NCBI GenBank assembly: GCA_963666705.2
Contig: CAXXKO010000014.1
Span: 150,988-214,987 of the forward strand
DNA length: 64,000 bases
Reading direction: 5' to 3'
Source: G963666705 sp963666705
GTDB taxonomy: Bacteria; Pseudomonadota; Alphaproteobacteria; CADEGL01
Position numbers and translations under genes: made by a program. Positions 31,303-40,878 of the stretch are shown in pieces. A model generated the notes under the pieces. That model saw only the letters and a list, made by a program, of their open reading frames with translations, did not search any database and was not told the origin of the DNA. The stretch's first letter is position 1, and each line of letters opens with the position of its first letter.

Positions 31303-32370
31303 TCAGGCGCCCGCGCGCTCCTCCTTGAGCACATCCGTGTAGAGCTCCGCGGGGTCGGGCTCGGCGCTGTTCTGCGCGAACTCGGCCGCGTCCGCGATCA
31401 CCGCCTTCACCGCCCTATCGATCTCCTTCAAGGCCGCTTCGTCCGCAAGGCCCCCTTCGAGGATCTTGCCCTTGAGATGGTCGATGGGGTCGCGCTCATC
31501 GCGCACTTTCCGCACCTCCTCGCGGCTGCGGTACTTGGCGGGGTCCGACATCGAGTGGCCGCGGTAGCGGTAGGTCTTCATCTCCAGGATGAACGGGCCC
31601 TTGCCCGAGCGAGCGTGGCGGATCGCCTTCTCGCCCGCGGCCTTGACCTCGAGCACGTCCATGCCGTCGACCTGCTTGCCGGGGATGCCGTAGGCCGCGC
31701 CCCGCTTGCACAAGTGGTCGCCGCCGGCCGCCGCGCGCTCGACGGAGGTGCCCATGCCGTACTTGTTGTTCTCGATGATATAGACCACTGGAAGCTGCCA
31801 CAGGGCGGCCATGTTGAAGGATTCGTAGACCTGTCCCTGGTTGATGGCGCCGTCGCCGAGATAGGTCTGGCTGACGCCGCCGTCCTCGCGATACTTGTGG
31901 GCGAAGGCCACGCCCGTGCCGATCGGCACCTGCGCGCCGACGATGCCGTGGCCGCCGTAGAAGTTACGCTCGCGGCTGAACATGTGCATGGAGCCGCCCT
32001 TGCCCTTGGAGTAGCCCGCGCGCCGGCCCGTAAGCTCGGCGAGGACGCCCCTGGGCTCCATGCCGCAGGCAATCATGTGGCCGTGGTCGCGGTAGCTCGT
32101 CACCACCGTATCGCCCGGCTCCGCCGCTGCCTGCATACCGACGACGACGGCCTCCTGACCGATATAGAGATGACAGAACCCACCGATGAGGCCCATGCCG
32201 TACATCTGGCCGGCCTTCTCCTCGAGCCGGCGGATGGTCAACATCGCCCTGTAGTGGTCGAGCAGCTCCTCCGCGCCATGGTCGACGGCCTCGGCCGACC
32301 CGTTGCCGGCCTTGGCCCCGGACTTCCGGGATTTGGCACCCTTGGCGGCGCCGGCCCTTGCCTCAGCCAT
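31303..32370 (-). CDS. pdhA: Pyruvate dehydrogenase E1 alpha
   Basis: 355-residue TPP-dependent E1 alpha subunit that decarboxylates pyruvate with PdhB. The TPP motif runs from GDGAINQGQVYESFNMA to IENNKYGMGT, and the phosphorylation-loop-like YRYRGHSMSDPAKYR is present. A short Lys/Ala-rich N-terminal extension precedes the core. It is the first gene of the pdh operon; 205 bp upstream contain an AT-rich stretch near 32470-32520 where the promoter probably lies. Confidence 0.97.
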   Translation of the reverse strand: MAEARAGAAKGAKSRKSGAKAGNGSAEAVDHGAEELLDHYRAMLTIRRLEEKAGQMYGMGLIGGFCHLYIGQEAVVVGMQAAAEPGDTVVTSYRDHGHMIACGMEPRGVLAELTGRRAGYSKGKGGSMHMFSRERNFYGGHGIVGAQVPIGTGVAFAHKYREDGGVSQTYLGDGAINQGQVYESFNMAALWQLPVVYIIENNKYGMGTSVERAAAGGDHLCKRGAAYGIPGKQVDGMDVLEVKAAGEKAIRHARSGKGPFILEMKTYRYRGHSMSDPAKYRSREEVRKVRDERDPIDHLKGKILEGGLADEAALKEIDRAVKAVIADAAEFAQNSAEPDPAELYTDVLKEERAGA

Positions 32371-32575
32371 CTATCCTCCCGCTCACCCCGGAGAGCACAC
32401 GCCATTGATCGCCTCAAACCTAGGACATGGCGCGGGAATCGGCCAGCCCTAATATGCTTGGCTCGATTCGCCAGATAACTATAACTTTATGATATACAAG
32501 CGAAATATCGAAATTTTCTGGAATCCCGGAGCGGGCACCCAGCATGTAGTTCCGGCCGCGGGAGGCTTACGGGGC
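32371..32575 (-). promoter_or_regulatory. Upstream region of pdhA (promoter region, boxes not assigned)
   Basis: The gap between ftsB and pdhA contains a conspicuously AT-rich block around 32475-32520 (AACTATAACTTTATGATATA on the plus strand) within GC-rich surroundings. Such a block is where a pdh promoter would be expected, but I cannot define -35 and -10 boxes with confidence. No hairpin terminator for ftsB is obvious. Confidence 0.35.
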
Positions 32576-32896
32576 CTATTCCCCGCGATCGCGAAAGATG
32601 ACCAGCTCCCCCGGTGCCACGTAGTCCAAGGTCCAGCGCACCCGCTCGTCCAGCATGTCGGGATCGATATGGTCGGACGACATTAAATCGACACGGTTCT
32701 GCAGCCGTACGCGCTCGGCGCTCACTTGCGCGAACGTGAACCGGGATTCCGCGAGGCGCTGCTTCACCAGCCATAGGGTGATGAGGCTGCGCTCCCCCGT
32801 CAGCGCGTGATAGCCGAAATACCCGATCAGCAAGCTGCCGAGAACGGGTACAACAACAAAGCGCGCGCGCCGGCGAATCTCCCCCATCAGTCTCAT
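32576..32896 (-). CDS. ftsB: Septum formation initiator FtsB/DivIC family
   Basis: 106-residue bitopic membrane protein of the divisome that links FtsQ and FtsL. A short basic cytoplasmic N-terminus (MRLMGEIRRRARF), one transmembrane segment (VVVPVLGSLLIGYFGYHAL) and a periplasmic coiled coil (RLAESRFTFAQVSAERVRLQNRVDLM) fit the family. Its position just before the pdh operon, near eno, is standard in alphaproteobacteria. Confidence 0.88.
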   Translation of the reverse strand: MRLMGEIRRRARFVVVPVLGSLLIGYFGYHALTGERSLITLWLVKQRLAESRFTFAQVSAERVRLQNRVDLMSSDHIDPDMLDERVRWTLDYVAPGELVIFRDRGE

Positions 32897-33118
32897 GGCC
32901 TGAAAGAATCACAGTTGAATCCCAACGGTCAAGCAAAAACAAATATATTCAGGATATCGCGGGAGCGTAATTCAGTAGAGACTCAGTAGAAAGACGCGAT
33001 TCGACCAACATCGCACCTTGCTTTCCTCGCGCTCCCGCCGCTGCAATTTCCTGTGTTCCGGCCTGGCACCCTGTTAGGTTGGCCAAGCTGAGTATGTGTT
33101 TCGGGGAGGGCACGAGGC

Positions 33119-34558
33119 ATGGCGGCGTTCCGTGAATACGAGGATTTCGACGCGCTCGGCCTGGCGGCGCTGATCGCCCGGCGCGAGGTGACGGCGGAAG
33201 AGGTCCTGGAGGCCGCGATCGCGCGCACCGAGGCGCGCAACCCCCGCATCAACGCCGTCGTCCACACCATGTACGACGAGGCCCGCCGAACCATCGCCGC
33301 CGGCCTGCCGACTGCCCCCCTGAGCGGCGCGCCCTTCATGTTGAAGGACCTCTATGCTCTCTACACAGGCGCGCCGATCTCGAACGGCAGCCGTCTTTTC
33401 GGTGGCTTCGTCGCCGATCACGACCTCACCCTGGTGGCCCGCATGCGCGCCGCCGGGCTCGTCGTCATGGGCAAGACCAACACGCCCGAGTTCGGCCTCA
33501 ACGCCGCCACCGAGCCGGTCGTCCACGGCGCGACGCGCAATCCGTGGAACACCGCCCGCAGCGCCGGCGGGTCGAGCGGCGGGGCGGCCGCGGCCGTTGC
33601 CGCCGGCATACTGCCCATGGCCCATGCGACCGACGGCGGCGGCTCGATCCGCATCCCCGCGGCCAACTGTGGCCTCTTCGGCTTGAAGCCCACCCGCGGG
33701 CGCAACCCCTCCGGCCCCGATATCGGCGAGGGGTGGAGCGGGCTCGCCAGCGGCCATGTGGTGAGCCGGAGCGTGCGCGACAGCGCCGCCCTCCTCGACG
33801 CGGTCGCGGGGCCGGCGCCTGGCGATCCCTACTGGGCCCCGCCCCTCGCCCGCCCCCTCGCCGAGGAGGTGGGCGCGGATCCCGGCCGCCTGCGCATCGG
33901 CCTCCTCACCTCAGCACCTTCGGGCGTGCCGGTGGACCCCGAATGCGTGGCCGCGACCGAGTCCGCGGCCCGCCTCTGCGAGGAGCTGGGGCACGATGTC
34001 GAGGAGGCGTCGCCCGAAATCAGCATTGAGGCCGTGCTCAAGGCCTTGCGAACCATCGTCGCGTCCAACGTGCGCATGGTCATGGACCTGCGTCTGCGCG
34101 CCCTGGGACGGGAGCAGCGTGAGGGCGACGTCGAGGCCATCACCGCTCTGTGGGCCGAGGAAGGGCTGCGCGCGAGCGGCGCCGATTACGCCCGCGCGGT
34201 CCTCGCCATCCACGTGACCGGCCGACGGTTCGGCCAGTTCTTCGAGGACTACGACCTCCTCCTCTCCCCCACCCTGGCCCAGCCGCCGCTGCCCCTCGGC
34301 GCCATCGACATGATGTGGGACGACATGGATCGCTATTACGAGGCCCTCGGCAATCACATCCAGTTCACGCCCCAGTTCAACGCCGCCGGCTGCCCGGCCG
34401 CCACCCTGCCGCTCCATTGGACGGCGGACAGGCTGCCCGTCGGCGTCCAGCTAGGCGCCCGGTTCGGTGACGAGGCGACCCTGATTCGTATCTCGAGCCA
34501 GATCGAAGCGGCGCGTCCCTGGTGGGACCGCCGCCCGCCGGACCTGGAGCCCGTCTAA
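33119..34558 (+). CDS. Amidase-signature family hydrolase
   Basis: 479-residue amidase. The Ser-cisSer-Lys triad is intact: Lys76 in MLKDLY, cis-Ser152 in AGGSSGGAAAA and nucleophile Ser176 in TDGGGSIRIPA (24-residue spacing as usual). Flanking genes give no substrate clue; it is not GatA, because no gatB/gatC is nearby and the N-terminus differs, and 6-aminohexanoate-cyclic-dimer-hydrolase-like enzymes are the closest in my judgement. A GGGGAGGG site precedes the ATG. The stop overlaps the convergent threonine aldolase stop. Confidence 0.85.
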   Translation: MAAFREYEDFDALGLAALIARREVTAEEVLEAAIARTEARNPRINAVVHTMYDEARRTIAAGLPTAPLSGAPFMLKDLYALYTGAPISNGSRLFGGFVADHDLTLVARMRAAGLVVMGKTNTPEFGLNAATEPVVHGATRNPWNTARSAGGSSGGAAAAVAAGILPMAHATDGGGSIRIPAANCGLFGLKPTRGRNPSGPDIGEGWSGLASGHVVSRSVRDSAALLDAVAGPAPGDPYWAPPLARPLAEEVGADPGRLRIGLLTSAPSGVPVDPECVAATESAARLCEELGHDVEEASPEISIEAVLKALRTIVASNVRMVMDLRLRALGREQREGDVEAITALWAEEGLRASGADYARAVLAIHVTGRRFGQFFEDYDLLLSPTLAQPPLPLGAIDMMWDDMDRYYEALGNHIQFTPQFNAAGCPAATLPLHWTADRLPVGVQLGARFGDEATLIRISSQIEAARPWWDRRPPDLEPV

Positions 34559-35598
34559 GCCGCGGCCACCACCTCGGCGAGCGCGGCGGCGGCTTCCTCG
34601 ACCCCCGCCCGGTCCACGTCGAGATGGGTGAGCGCCCGCATGGTCGTCGGGTTGAAGACGCCGATGCGGATACCGCGCTCGAGCAGGCGCTCGTGGATGT
34701 CCTTGGCGTCCATGCCGGTCTCGCTCACGTCGATGAACTGGATGTTGGTGTCGATCAGGTTGGGGTTGGCGCCGATACCTGGGACTTGGGCCAGCGCCGT
34801 TGCCAGCACGCGGGCGTTCTCGTGATCCTCGGCCAGGCGGTCGACATGGTTCTCGAGGGCATGGACACAGGCCGCCGCGATGATGCCCGACTGGCGCATG
34901 GCACCGCCGAACTGGTGCTTGAAGCGCCAGGCCCGCTCGATGAAATCGGCCGGCCCGGCGAGCACCGCGCCGACGGGCGCCCCCAGGCCCTTGGTGAAAT
35001 CGACCCAGACCGTATCCACGGCCGCCGTATGCTCCCGGGCCGGCTTGCCGCTGGCGACCACGGCATTCATGAGCCGGGCGCCGTCCATATGGATCGAGAG
35101 GCCGTGCTCGCGCGCCGCGGCCGATACCTCGGCGATGCGCTCGGTGTGCCAGACGTGGCCGCCGCCCATCATGCTGGTCTGCTCGATATGGAGCAGGCGC
35201 GAGCGCGGGACGTGGTGGCGCGGGGGGCGCACCGCGGCATGGACCTGATCGGCGTCGAAGATGCCCCGCTCGCCGTCGAGCGGCTGGCTCATGACCCCGC
35301 TCAGCGCCGCCGGGCCACCGGTCTCGAAGTGCAACGTGTGCGCGGTCTTATCGAGGATGACCTCGTCGCCGGGCCGGCAGTGGACGTGGTAGGCGATGGC
35401 GTTGCACATGGTGCCCGAGGGCAGGAAGACCGCGTCCTCCTTGCCCAGAAGCTCAGCCACCATGGCCTGAAGCCGGTTGGTGGTCGGGTCCTCCTTGGAC
35501 TGCTCGTTGCCCACCTCGGCCCGCGCGATGGCCTCGCGCATTGCCGGGGTGGGGCGGCTTACCGTGTCGCTGTAGAGGTCGATGCGAATTTCGGCCAC
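34555..35598 (-). CDS. ltaE: Low-specificity L-threonine aldolase
   Basis: 347-residue fold-type I PLP enzyme that cleaves L-threonine or L-allo-threonine to glycine and acetaldehyde. The start IDLYSDTVSRPTPAMREAI is typical, the PLP lysine is Lys203 in WVDFTKGLGAPVGA and the Asp of IHMDGARLMNA holds the ring nitrogen. It would supply glycine alongside serine hydroxymethyltransferase. It sits 37 bp downstream of eno and may share its transcript. Confidence 0.92.
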   Translation of the reverse strand: MAEIRIDLYSDTVSRPTPAMREAIARAEVGNEQSKEDPTTNRLQAMVAELLGKEDAVFLPSGTMCNAIAYHVHCRPGDEVILDKTAHTLHFETGGPAALSGVMSQPLDGERGIFDADQVHAAVRPPRHHVPRSRLLHIEQTSMMGGGHVWHTERIAEVSAAAREHGLSIHMDGARLMNAVVASGKPAREHTAAVDTVWVDFTKGLGAPVGAVLAGPADFIERAWRFKHQFGGAMRQSGIIAAACVHALENHVDRLAEDHENARVLATALAQVPGIGANPNLIDTNIQFIDVSETGMDAKDIHERLLERGIRIGVFNPTTMRALTHLDVDRAGVEEAAAALAEVVAAA

Positions 35599-35635
35599 GT
35601 TCGGTCTCTCCTCGATGGGAAATCGGTGGATGGGC

Positions 35636-36910
35636 TCAGGGCAGGACGTCCCGGCCCGCGTAGCGCCCCGTGGCGCCCAGCTCCTCCTCGATGCGGATGA
35701 GCTGGTTGTACTTGGCGAGCCGGTCGGTGCGCGAGAGGGATCCGGCCTTGATCTGCCCGCAATTGGTGGCGACGGCGAGGTCGGCGATGGTCGTGTCCTC
35801 GGTCTCGCCCGAGCGGTGCGAGATCACGGCCCGGTAGCCGGCGCGCTGCGCCATGCCCACGGTCTCGAGCGTCTCCGAGAGGGTGCCGATCTGGTTGAGC
35901 TTGACGAGGATGGCGTTGCCGACGCCGCGCGCGATGCCGTCCGCGAGGCGCGCGGGATTGGTGACGAAGAGGTCGTCGCCCACGAGCTGGACGCGACCGC
36001 CGAGCCCGTCGGTGAGCGCCTTCCAACCGTCCCAGTCGTCCTCGGCCATGCCGTCCTCGATGGAGACGATGGGATAGCGCGCGGCCAGATCCTCGTAATA
36101 GGCCACCATGCCTGCGGCATCGAGGGTCCTGCCCTCCCCGTCGAGGACGTACTGGCCATCCTCATGGAACTCGTTCGCAGCCGCGTCGAGGGCGAGGGTC
36201 ACGTCCTCCCCCGGCTTGCGCCCCGTGGCTTCGATGGCCTTCATGATGAAGCCGAGGGCTTCCTCCGAGCCCGACAGGGCGGGCGCGAAGCCGCCCTCGT
36301 CACCCACGTTGGTATTGTGGCCCGCCGCCGCGAGGCCGGACCTGAGCGCGTGGAATACCTCGACACCCACACGAACCGCCTCGGCCAGGCTTTCGGCGCC
36401 CACGGGCATAATCATGAATTCCTGGATATCGATCGGGTTGTCCGCGTGCACGCCGCCATTGAGGATATTCATGAGCGGCACCGGTAGCACCCGCGCGCCG
36501 ATGCCGCCCAAATGACGGTAGAGCGGGACCCCGGCCTCCGCCGCCGCCGCCCTGGCCACGGCCAGGCTGACCCCGAGGATGGCGTTGGCGCCGAGCCGCC
36601 CCTTGTCGGGCGTGCCGTCGAGCCCGACAAGTGTCGCGTCGATCTCTGCCTGGCCCTCAGCTTCGAGGCCGGCGACGGCATCGAAGATCTCCCCCTCGAC
36701 CGCGTCGCACGCCTTCAGAACGCCCTTGCCGCCGTAGCGCGCGGAATCCCCATCGCGCAGCTCGACCGCCTCGTGCGCGCCCGTCGATGCACCCGAAGGC
36801 ACCGCCGCGCGCCCGGTCGCGCCCGATTCGAGCATAACGTCGACCTCGACGGTCGGGTTGCCGCGGCTGTCGAGGATCTCCCTCGCATGGATGTCGATGA
36901 TGGCGGTCAT
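35636..36910 (-). CDS. eno: Enolase
   Basis: 424-residue glycolytic enzyme converting 2-phosphoglycerate to phosphoenolpyruvate. The signatures SRGNPTVEVDV, GNLLNGG-like (LMNILNGGVHADN), VGDDLFVTNP and the C-terminal ISHRSGETEDTTIADLAVA are all present; catalytic Lys and Glu lie within them. AGGAGA precedes the ATG. PEP made here feeds the KdsA reaction encoded 18 bp upstream. Confidence 0.98.
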   Translation of the reverse strand: MTAIIDIHAREILDSRGNPTVEVDVMLESGATGRAAVPSGASTGAHEAVELRDGDSARYGGKGVLKACDAVEGEIFDAVAGLEAEGQAEIDATLVGLDGTPDKGRLGANAILGVSLAVARAAAAEAGVPLYRHLGGIGARVLPVPLMNILNGGVHADNPIDIQEFMIMPVGAESLAEAVRVGVEVFHALRSGLAAAGHNTNVGDEGGFAPALSGSEEALGFIMKAIEATGRKPGEDVTLALDAAANEFHEDGQYVLDGEGRTLDAAGMVAYYEDLAARYPIVSIEDGMAEDDWDGWKALTDGLGGRVQLVGDDLFVTNPARLADGIARGVGNAILVKLNQIGTLSETLETVGMAQRAGYRAVISHRSGETEDTTIADLAVATNCGQIKAGSLSRTDRLAKYNQLIRIEEELGATGRYAGRDVLP

Positions 36911-36928
36911 GGGGGAGTCGGATCTCTC

Positions 36929-37768
36929 CTATTCGGGCAGGGCCTGCTTGGCCACCCGGTCGAACGCGGTCAGGATCGCGAGCATGCGCTCCATCTCGTC
37001 GAGGCGCACCATGTTTGGCCCGTCCGACGGCGCGTTGTCGGGATCCTGGTGGGTCTCGATGAAAAGCGCGGCGACGCCGATGGCCACGGCCGCGCGCGCC
37101 AGGACGGGCACGAACTCGCGCTGGCCGCCGCTGGCGCCACCGAGGCCGCCCGGCTGCTGCACGGAATGGGTGGCATCGAACACCACGGGATAGCCGAGGC
37201 GCGAGAGGACCGGCAGCGCCCGCATGTCGGAGACGAGGGTGTTGTAGCCGAAGCTCACGCCCCGCTCAGTCACCAGGAGGTCGTGGTTGCCGGTGCTCGC
37301 CGCCTTGGCCACCACGTTCGCCATGTCCCAGGGGGCGAGGAACTGTCCCTTCTTGATGTTGACGACCTTGCCCGTTGCCGCCGCGGCGAGGAGGAGATCC
37401 GTCTGGCGGCACAGGAAGGCGGGGATTTGCAGCACGTCCACCGCTTCGGCCACATGCGCGCACTGCTCGGCCGTGTGGACGTCCGTCAGCACGGGGCAGC
37501 CCGTCACCTCTCTCACCTCGGCGAGGATGGGCAGGCTCTTTTCGATGCCGAGGCCGCGCTTGGCGTCCAGGCTCGTACGGTTCGCCTTGTCGAACGAGGT
37601 CTTGTAGATGAGCCCGATGCCGAGCCGGTCCGCGATCTCCTTGAGCGCCTGGGACATCTCCAGCGCATGGGCGCGGGATTCGAGCGCGCAGGGCCCGGCG
37701 ATGAGCGCGAGCGGCGCGTCGTTGCCGATGCGGACGTTGCCGACCGTGACGTGTCGCGGCGCTGTCAC
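36929..37768 (-). CDS. kdsA: 3-deoxy-8-phosphooctulonate synthase (KDO-8-P synthase)
   Basis: 279-residue TIM-barrel enzyme joining PEP and arabinose 5-phosphate to make KDO 8-phosphate for the lipopolysaccharide core. Starts VTVGNVRIGNDAPLALIAGPCALES; the segments KTSFDKANRTS, TDVHTAEQC and IPAFLCRQTDLL are diagnostic. Its presence shows a Gram-negative envelope with KDO-containing LPS. Sits 11 bp after pyrG and before eno. Confidence 0.97.
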   Translation of the reverse strand: MTAPRHVTVGNVRIGNDAPLALIAGPCALESRAHALEMSQALKEIADRLGIGLIYKTSFDKANRTSLDAKRGLGIEKSLPILAEVREVTGCPVLTDVHTAEQCAHVAEAVDVLQIPAFLCRQTDLLLAAAATGKVVNIKKGQFLAPWDMANVVAKAASTGNHDLLVTERGVSFGYNTLVSDMRALPVLSRLGYPVVFDATHSVQQPGGLGGASGGQREFVPVLARAAVAIGVAALFIETHQDPDNAPSDGPNMVRLDEMERMLAILTAFDRVAKQALPE

Positions 37769-37779
37769 TTGCTGTTTCC

Positions 37780-39405
37780 CTAGACGAGGCGCGACTGGGC
37801 GACGGCCGCGTCGATGAAGGAGGTGAAGAGCGGGTGGGGCTCGAAGGGCTTGGACTTGAGCTCGGGATGGAACTGCACGCCGATGAACCAGGGATGGTCG
37901 TCGCGCTCGACGATCTCGGGCAGGACGCCATCCGGCGACATGCCGGAAAAGCGAAGCCCAGCCTCCTCGAGCCGTTCCTTGTAGTTGATGTTGATCTCAT
38001 AACGGTGACGGTGGCGCTCGCTGATCCCGTCCGTGCCATAGATCGCCCCAATCCGGGTCCCGGGCAGTAGCTGGCAGTCGTAGGCGCCAAGGCGCATGGT
38101 GCCGCCCAGGTCGCTGTCCTCGGCGCGCTGCTCGACCAGGTTGCCCCGCCGCCATTCCGTGAGGAGGCCCACGACCGGGTCCTGGCACGGCCCGAACTCG
38201 GTCGAGCCCGCGCTCGGCAGGCCCGCGAGCTCGCGCGCTGTCTCGATCACCGCCATGTGCATGCCGAAACAGATGCCGAAATAGGGCACCTTGCGGATAC
38301 GCGCGAAATGGACCGCCTCGATCATGCCTTCCGTGCCGCGCTGACCGAAGCCGCCGGGGACCAGGATGCCGTTCACGTCCTCCAGGTGCTGGACCGCGTC
38401 CTCGCTCTCGAAGACCTCCGATTCGATCCAGTCGAGCTCGACCTTCACATTGCTGGCGATGCCGCCGTGGGTCAGCGCCTCGACCAGAGACTTGTATGAA
38501 TCCAGGAGGTTCGTGTATTTGCCCACGATGGCGATCCTTACGTCGCCGTCGGGGTGGAGGACGCGGGTCACGATATGGCGCCAGTTGTCCAGCGCCGGCC
38601 CGCTGTCCGCAATGCCGAAATAGCGGCACACCACCTTGTCGAACCCCTCCTCATGGTAACGGATCGGCACCTCGTAGATGGTCTCGGCGTCGAGGGCGGA
38701 GATGACGTTCTCTTCCTTCAGATTGCAGAAGAGGGCGATCTTGCGCTTGGCGGAGTCCGGAATATGCTGGTCCGAGCGGCACAGCAGCACGTCGGGCTGG
38801 ATACCGACGCTCAAAAGCTCCTTGACAGAATGTTGGGTCGGCTTGGTCTTGAGCTCGCCCGAGGTGGCGATGTAGGGCAGCAGCGTCAAATGGACGTAGA
38901 GGCAGCGCTCTCGCCCGAGCTCGTATCCGAGTTGGCGGATGGCCTCCAGGAAAGGCAGGCTCTCGATGTCGCCGACGGTCCCGCCGATTTCGCACAGCAC
39001 GAAGTCCGCCTCGCCGGCATCCCGCTGGATCAGCGCTTGAATTTCGTCGGTCACATGGGGGATGACCTGGACGGTGGCGCCGAGATAGTCGCCCCGCCGC
39101 TCCTTCGCCAGCACGTTGGAATAGACCTGTCCGGCCGAGACACTGTCCGAGCGGCGCGAGGGCACGCCCGTGAAACGCTCGTAATGGCCGAGGTCGAGGT
39201 CGGTCTCGGCCCCGTCGTCGGTGACGTAGACCTCGCCATGCTGGTAGGGGCTCATGGTCCCGGGATCGACATTGAGGTAGGGGTCGAACTTGCGCAGGCG
39301 CACCTTGAACCCGCGCGCCTGGAGGAGCGCGCCGAGCGCCGCAGTCGCAAGGCCCTTGCCGAGAGAGGAAGCCACGCCGCCGGTGATGAAGACGTACCGG
39401 GTCAT
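37780..39405 (-). CDS. pyrG: CTP synthase
   Basis: 541-residue enzyme aminating UTP to CTP with glutamine. The synthetase domain begins MTRYVFITGGVASSLGKGL (ATP loop), and the C-terminal class I glutaminase domain has the nucleophile Cys in VPYFGICFGMHMA and the catalytic His/Glu in GVQFHPELKSKP. The ATG at 39405 matches the conserved N-terminus; the 64-codon upstream extension is not coding. CTP also serves CMP-KDO formation, which fits its kdsA neighbour. Confidence 0.98.
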   Translation of the reverse strand: MTRYVFITGGVASSLGKGLATAALGALLQARGFKVRLRKFDPYLNVDPGTMSPYQHGEVYVTDDGAETDLDLGHYERFTGVPSRRSDSVSAGQVYSNVLAKERRGDYLGATVQVIPHVTDEIQALIQRDAGEADFVLCEIGGTVGDIESLPFLEAIRQLGYELGRERCLYVHLTLLPYIATSGELKTKPTQHSVKELLSVGIQPDVLLCRSDQHIPDSAKRKIALFCNLKEENVISALDAETIYEVPIRYHEEGFDKVVCRYFGIADSGPALDNWRHIVTRVLHPDGDVRIAIVGKYTNLLDSYKSLVEALTHGGIASNVKVELDWIESEVFESEDAVQHLEDVNGILVPGGFGQRGTEGMIEAVHFARIRKVPYFGICFGMHMAVIETARELAGLPSAGSTEFGPCQDPVVGLLTEWRRGNLVEQRAEDSDLGGTMRLGAYDCQLLPGTRIGAIYGTDGISERHRHRYEININYKERLEEAGLRFSGMSPDGVLPEIVERDDHPWFIGVQFHPELKSKPFEPHPLFTSFIDAAVAQSRLV

Positions 39406-39446
39406 GGACCTAAATACTAACCGAGCAGGCCGCCGGACCCAAGTAT

Positions 39447-39468
39447 AAAGAGGCGGCAAAACGCCGCC
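39447..39468 (-). terminator. Weak terminator or attenuator between secG and pyrG
   Basis: On the minus strand GGCGGC-GTTTT-GCCGCC is followed by TCTTTATA. The stem is only 6 bp and the T-run is interrupted, so partial termination between secG and pyrG is the most that can be inferred. Confidence 0.45.
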
Positions 39469-39499
39469 CCCATGAAATTTACCTCTTGTGCGGACCGCT

Positions 39500-39826
39500 T
39501 CATCGCTCCGGCGCGCTCGGAGTCCCGGGCACGCCCTCGCCCGCCGGTGCCTCCGCCGCGGGTGCGGGCTCATCGACGATCGACCCCGACTGGCCACCCG
39601 AGCTCGCGAGGATCGCCAGGGTGATGCTCGTCGCCATGAAGCAGGCGGCCAGGATCGCCGTCGCCCGTGTCAAGACGTTGGCAGCGCCGCGGCCGGTCAT
39701 GAGGCCGCCGCCACCCGCCCCGCCGCCGCCCATGCCGAGCGCACCGCCCTCGCTGCGCTGCAGGAGGACGGTCGCGATCAGCGCGACCGCGATCAGAAGG
39801 TGGCTGACCAGGATAATGACTTCCAT
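39500..39826 (-). CDS. secG: Protein translocase subunit SecG
   Basis: 108-residue membrane protein that helps SecYEG export. Two transmembrane helices (VIILVSHLLIAVALIATVLL and ATAILAACFMATSITLAILA) flank the Gly-rich loop GGALGMGGGGAGGGGLMTGRGAAN, a SecG hallmark. The C-terminal tail is Ala/Pro/Glu-rich. Start at 39826 matches the conserved MEVIILVSHL; codons before it are not conserved. Lies between tpiA and pyrG as usual. Confidence 0.95.
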   Translation of the reverse strand: MEVIILVSHLLIAVALIATVLLQRSEGGALGMGGGGAGGGGLMTGRGAANVLTRATAILAACFMATSITLAILASSGGQSGSIVDEPAPAAEAPAGEGVPGTPSAPER

Positions 39827-39931
39827 CTGGGCTCCGGCCGGCGGCGGGCCACAGTGGCCCACGCGCCCATCAGGCAGCGTCGGGCGGGTTTGTACCGGTT
39901 TCCGCGCTGTCTTTCCAGCGCCATGTGTGGC

Positions 39932-40684
39932 TCACGGGCAACTTTCGGCGATCGCGAGGAAGTCGTCGGCATCGAGGCTGGCACCGCCCACCAGCGCCCC
40001 GCCCACATTCTCCGTCGCCAAAAGCGCGGCAGCATTGCCCGGATTCACGGATCCGCCATAGAGGATCTGCTGATCCCCGCCCAGGCCGTGGCTCGACAGG
40101 CACCGTCGGATCATGGCGTGGACTCGCGCCACATCCTCGACGGTCGGCGTCCGGCCCGTGCCGATGGCCCAGACCGGCTCATAGGCAATCACAATCAGTG
40201 CCGGGTCCGCCGCCTCGGGCACCGAGCCAGCAATCTGCGCACCGACGAGCTCGAGCGTCTCCCCGCGCTCCCGGGCGGCTAGGCTCTCACCCACGCAGAC
40301 GATGGCGACGAGGCCGTGACGCTGCGCCGCCACCACCTTTTCGCGCACCACCGAGTCGATCTCGCCATGAGAGGCGCGCCGCTCGGAATGCCCGACGATA
40401 ACATGGCTACATCCGAGGTCCGCCAGCATGGCGGCACTGATGTCGCCCGTGTGCGCGCCCGAATCGGCGGCGTGGCAGTCCTGGGCGCCGAGGGCGATGC
40501 CGCTTCCCCGGATGGCCTCGCCCACCGCGCCGAGGACGGTGGCCGGCGGACAAACAACGAGGTCGGCCCGCCCCACGCCAGCCGCGCCAACGCGCGCGGC
40601 GAACACCTTCGCCCGCCCCACACCGTCGCCGGTGAGGCCGTTCATCTTCCAGTTCCCAGCGATGAGCTGACGCCGCGCGGCCAT
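39932..40684 (-). CDS. tpiA: Triosephosphate isomerase
   Basis: 250-residue TIM barrel interconverting dihydroxyacetone phosphate and glyceraldehyde 3-phosphate. Active-site Lys in AGNWKMNG, His in VIVGHSERR and Glu in IAYEPVWAIGTG are intact, and the phosphate loop ends in LYGGSVNPGNAAALL. First gene of the minus-strand run tpiA-secG-pyrG-kdsA-eno, divergent from ppiD; their promoters share the 194-bp gap 40685-40878. Confidence 0.97.
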   Translation of the reverse strand: MAARRQLIAGNWKMNGLTGDGVGRAKVFAARVGAAGVGRADLVVCPPATVLGAVGEAIRGSGIALGAQDCHAADSGAHTGDISAAMLADLGCSHVIVGHSERRASHGEIDSVVREKVVAAQRHGLVAIVCVGESLAARERGETLELVGAQIAGSVPEAADPALIVIAYEPVWAIGTGRTPTVEDVARVHAMIRRCLSSHGLGGDQQILYGGSVNPGNAAALLATENVGGALVGGASLDADDFLAIAESCP

Positions 40685-40878
40685 GCTCGGAGCCCTGTTC
40701 CCGGTTGCGTTGGCACGCCCGGCTCTCTAGCACAGGGTCGGAGGCATTGCCAACGCACGGCGGCGCCGGCGCCGAATTGGGCATTGCTCACACGAAAGCC
40801 TGATCCTATGATGCGCGGCGCGCCGCTGGGCGGCGTGATATTGCGTTAATTCAAGAACTTACGGGGAAACGCTCCGCC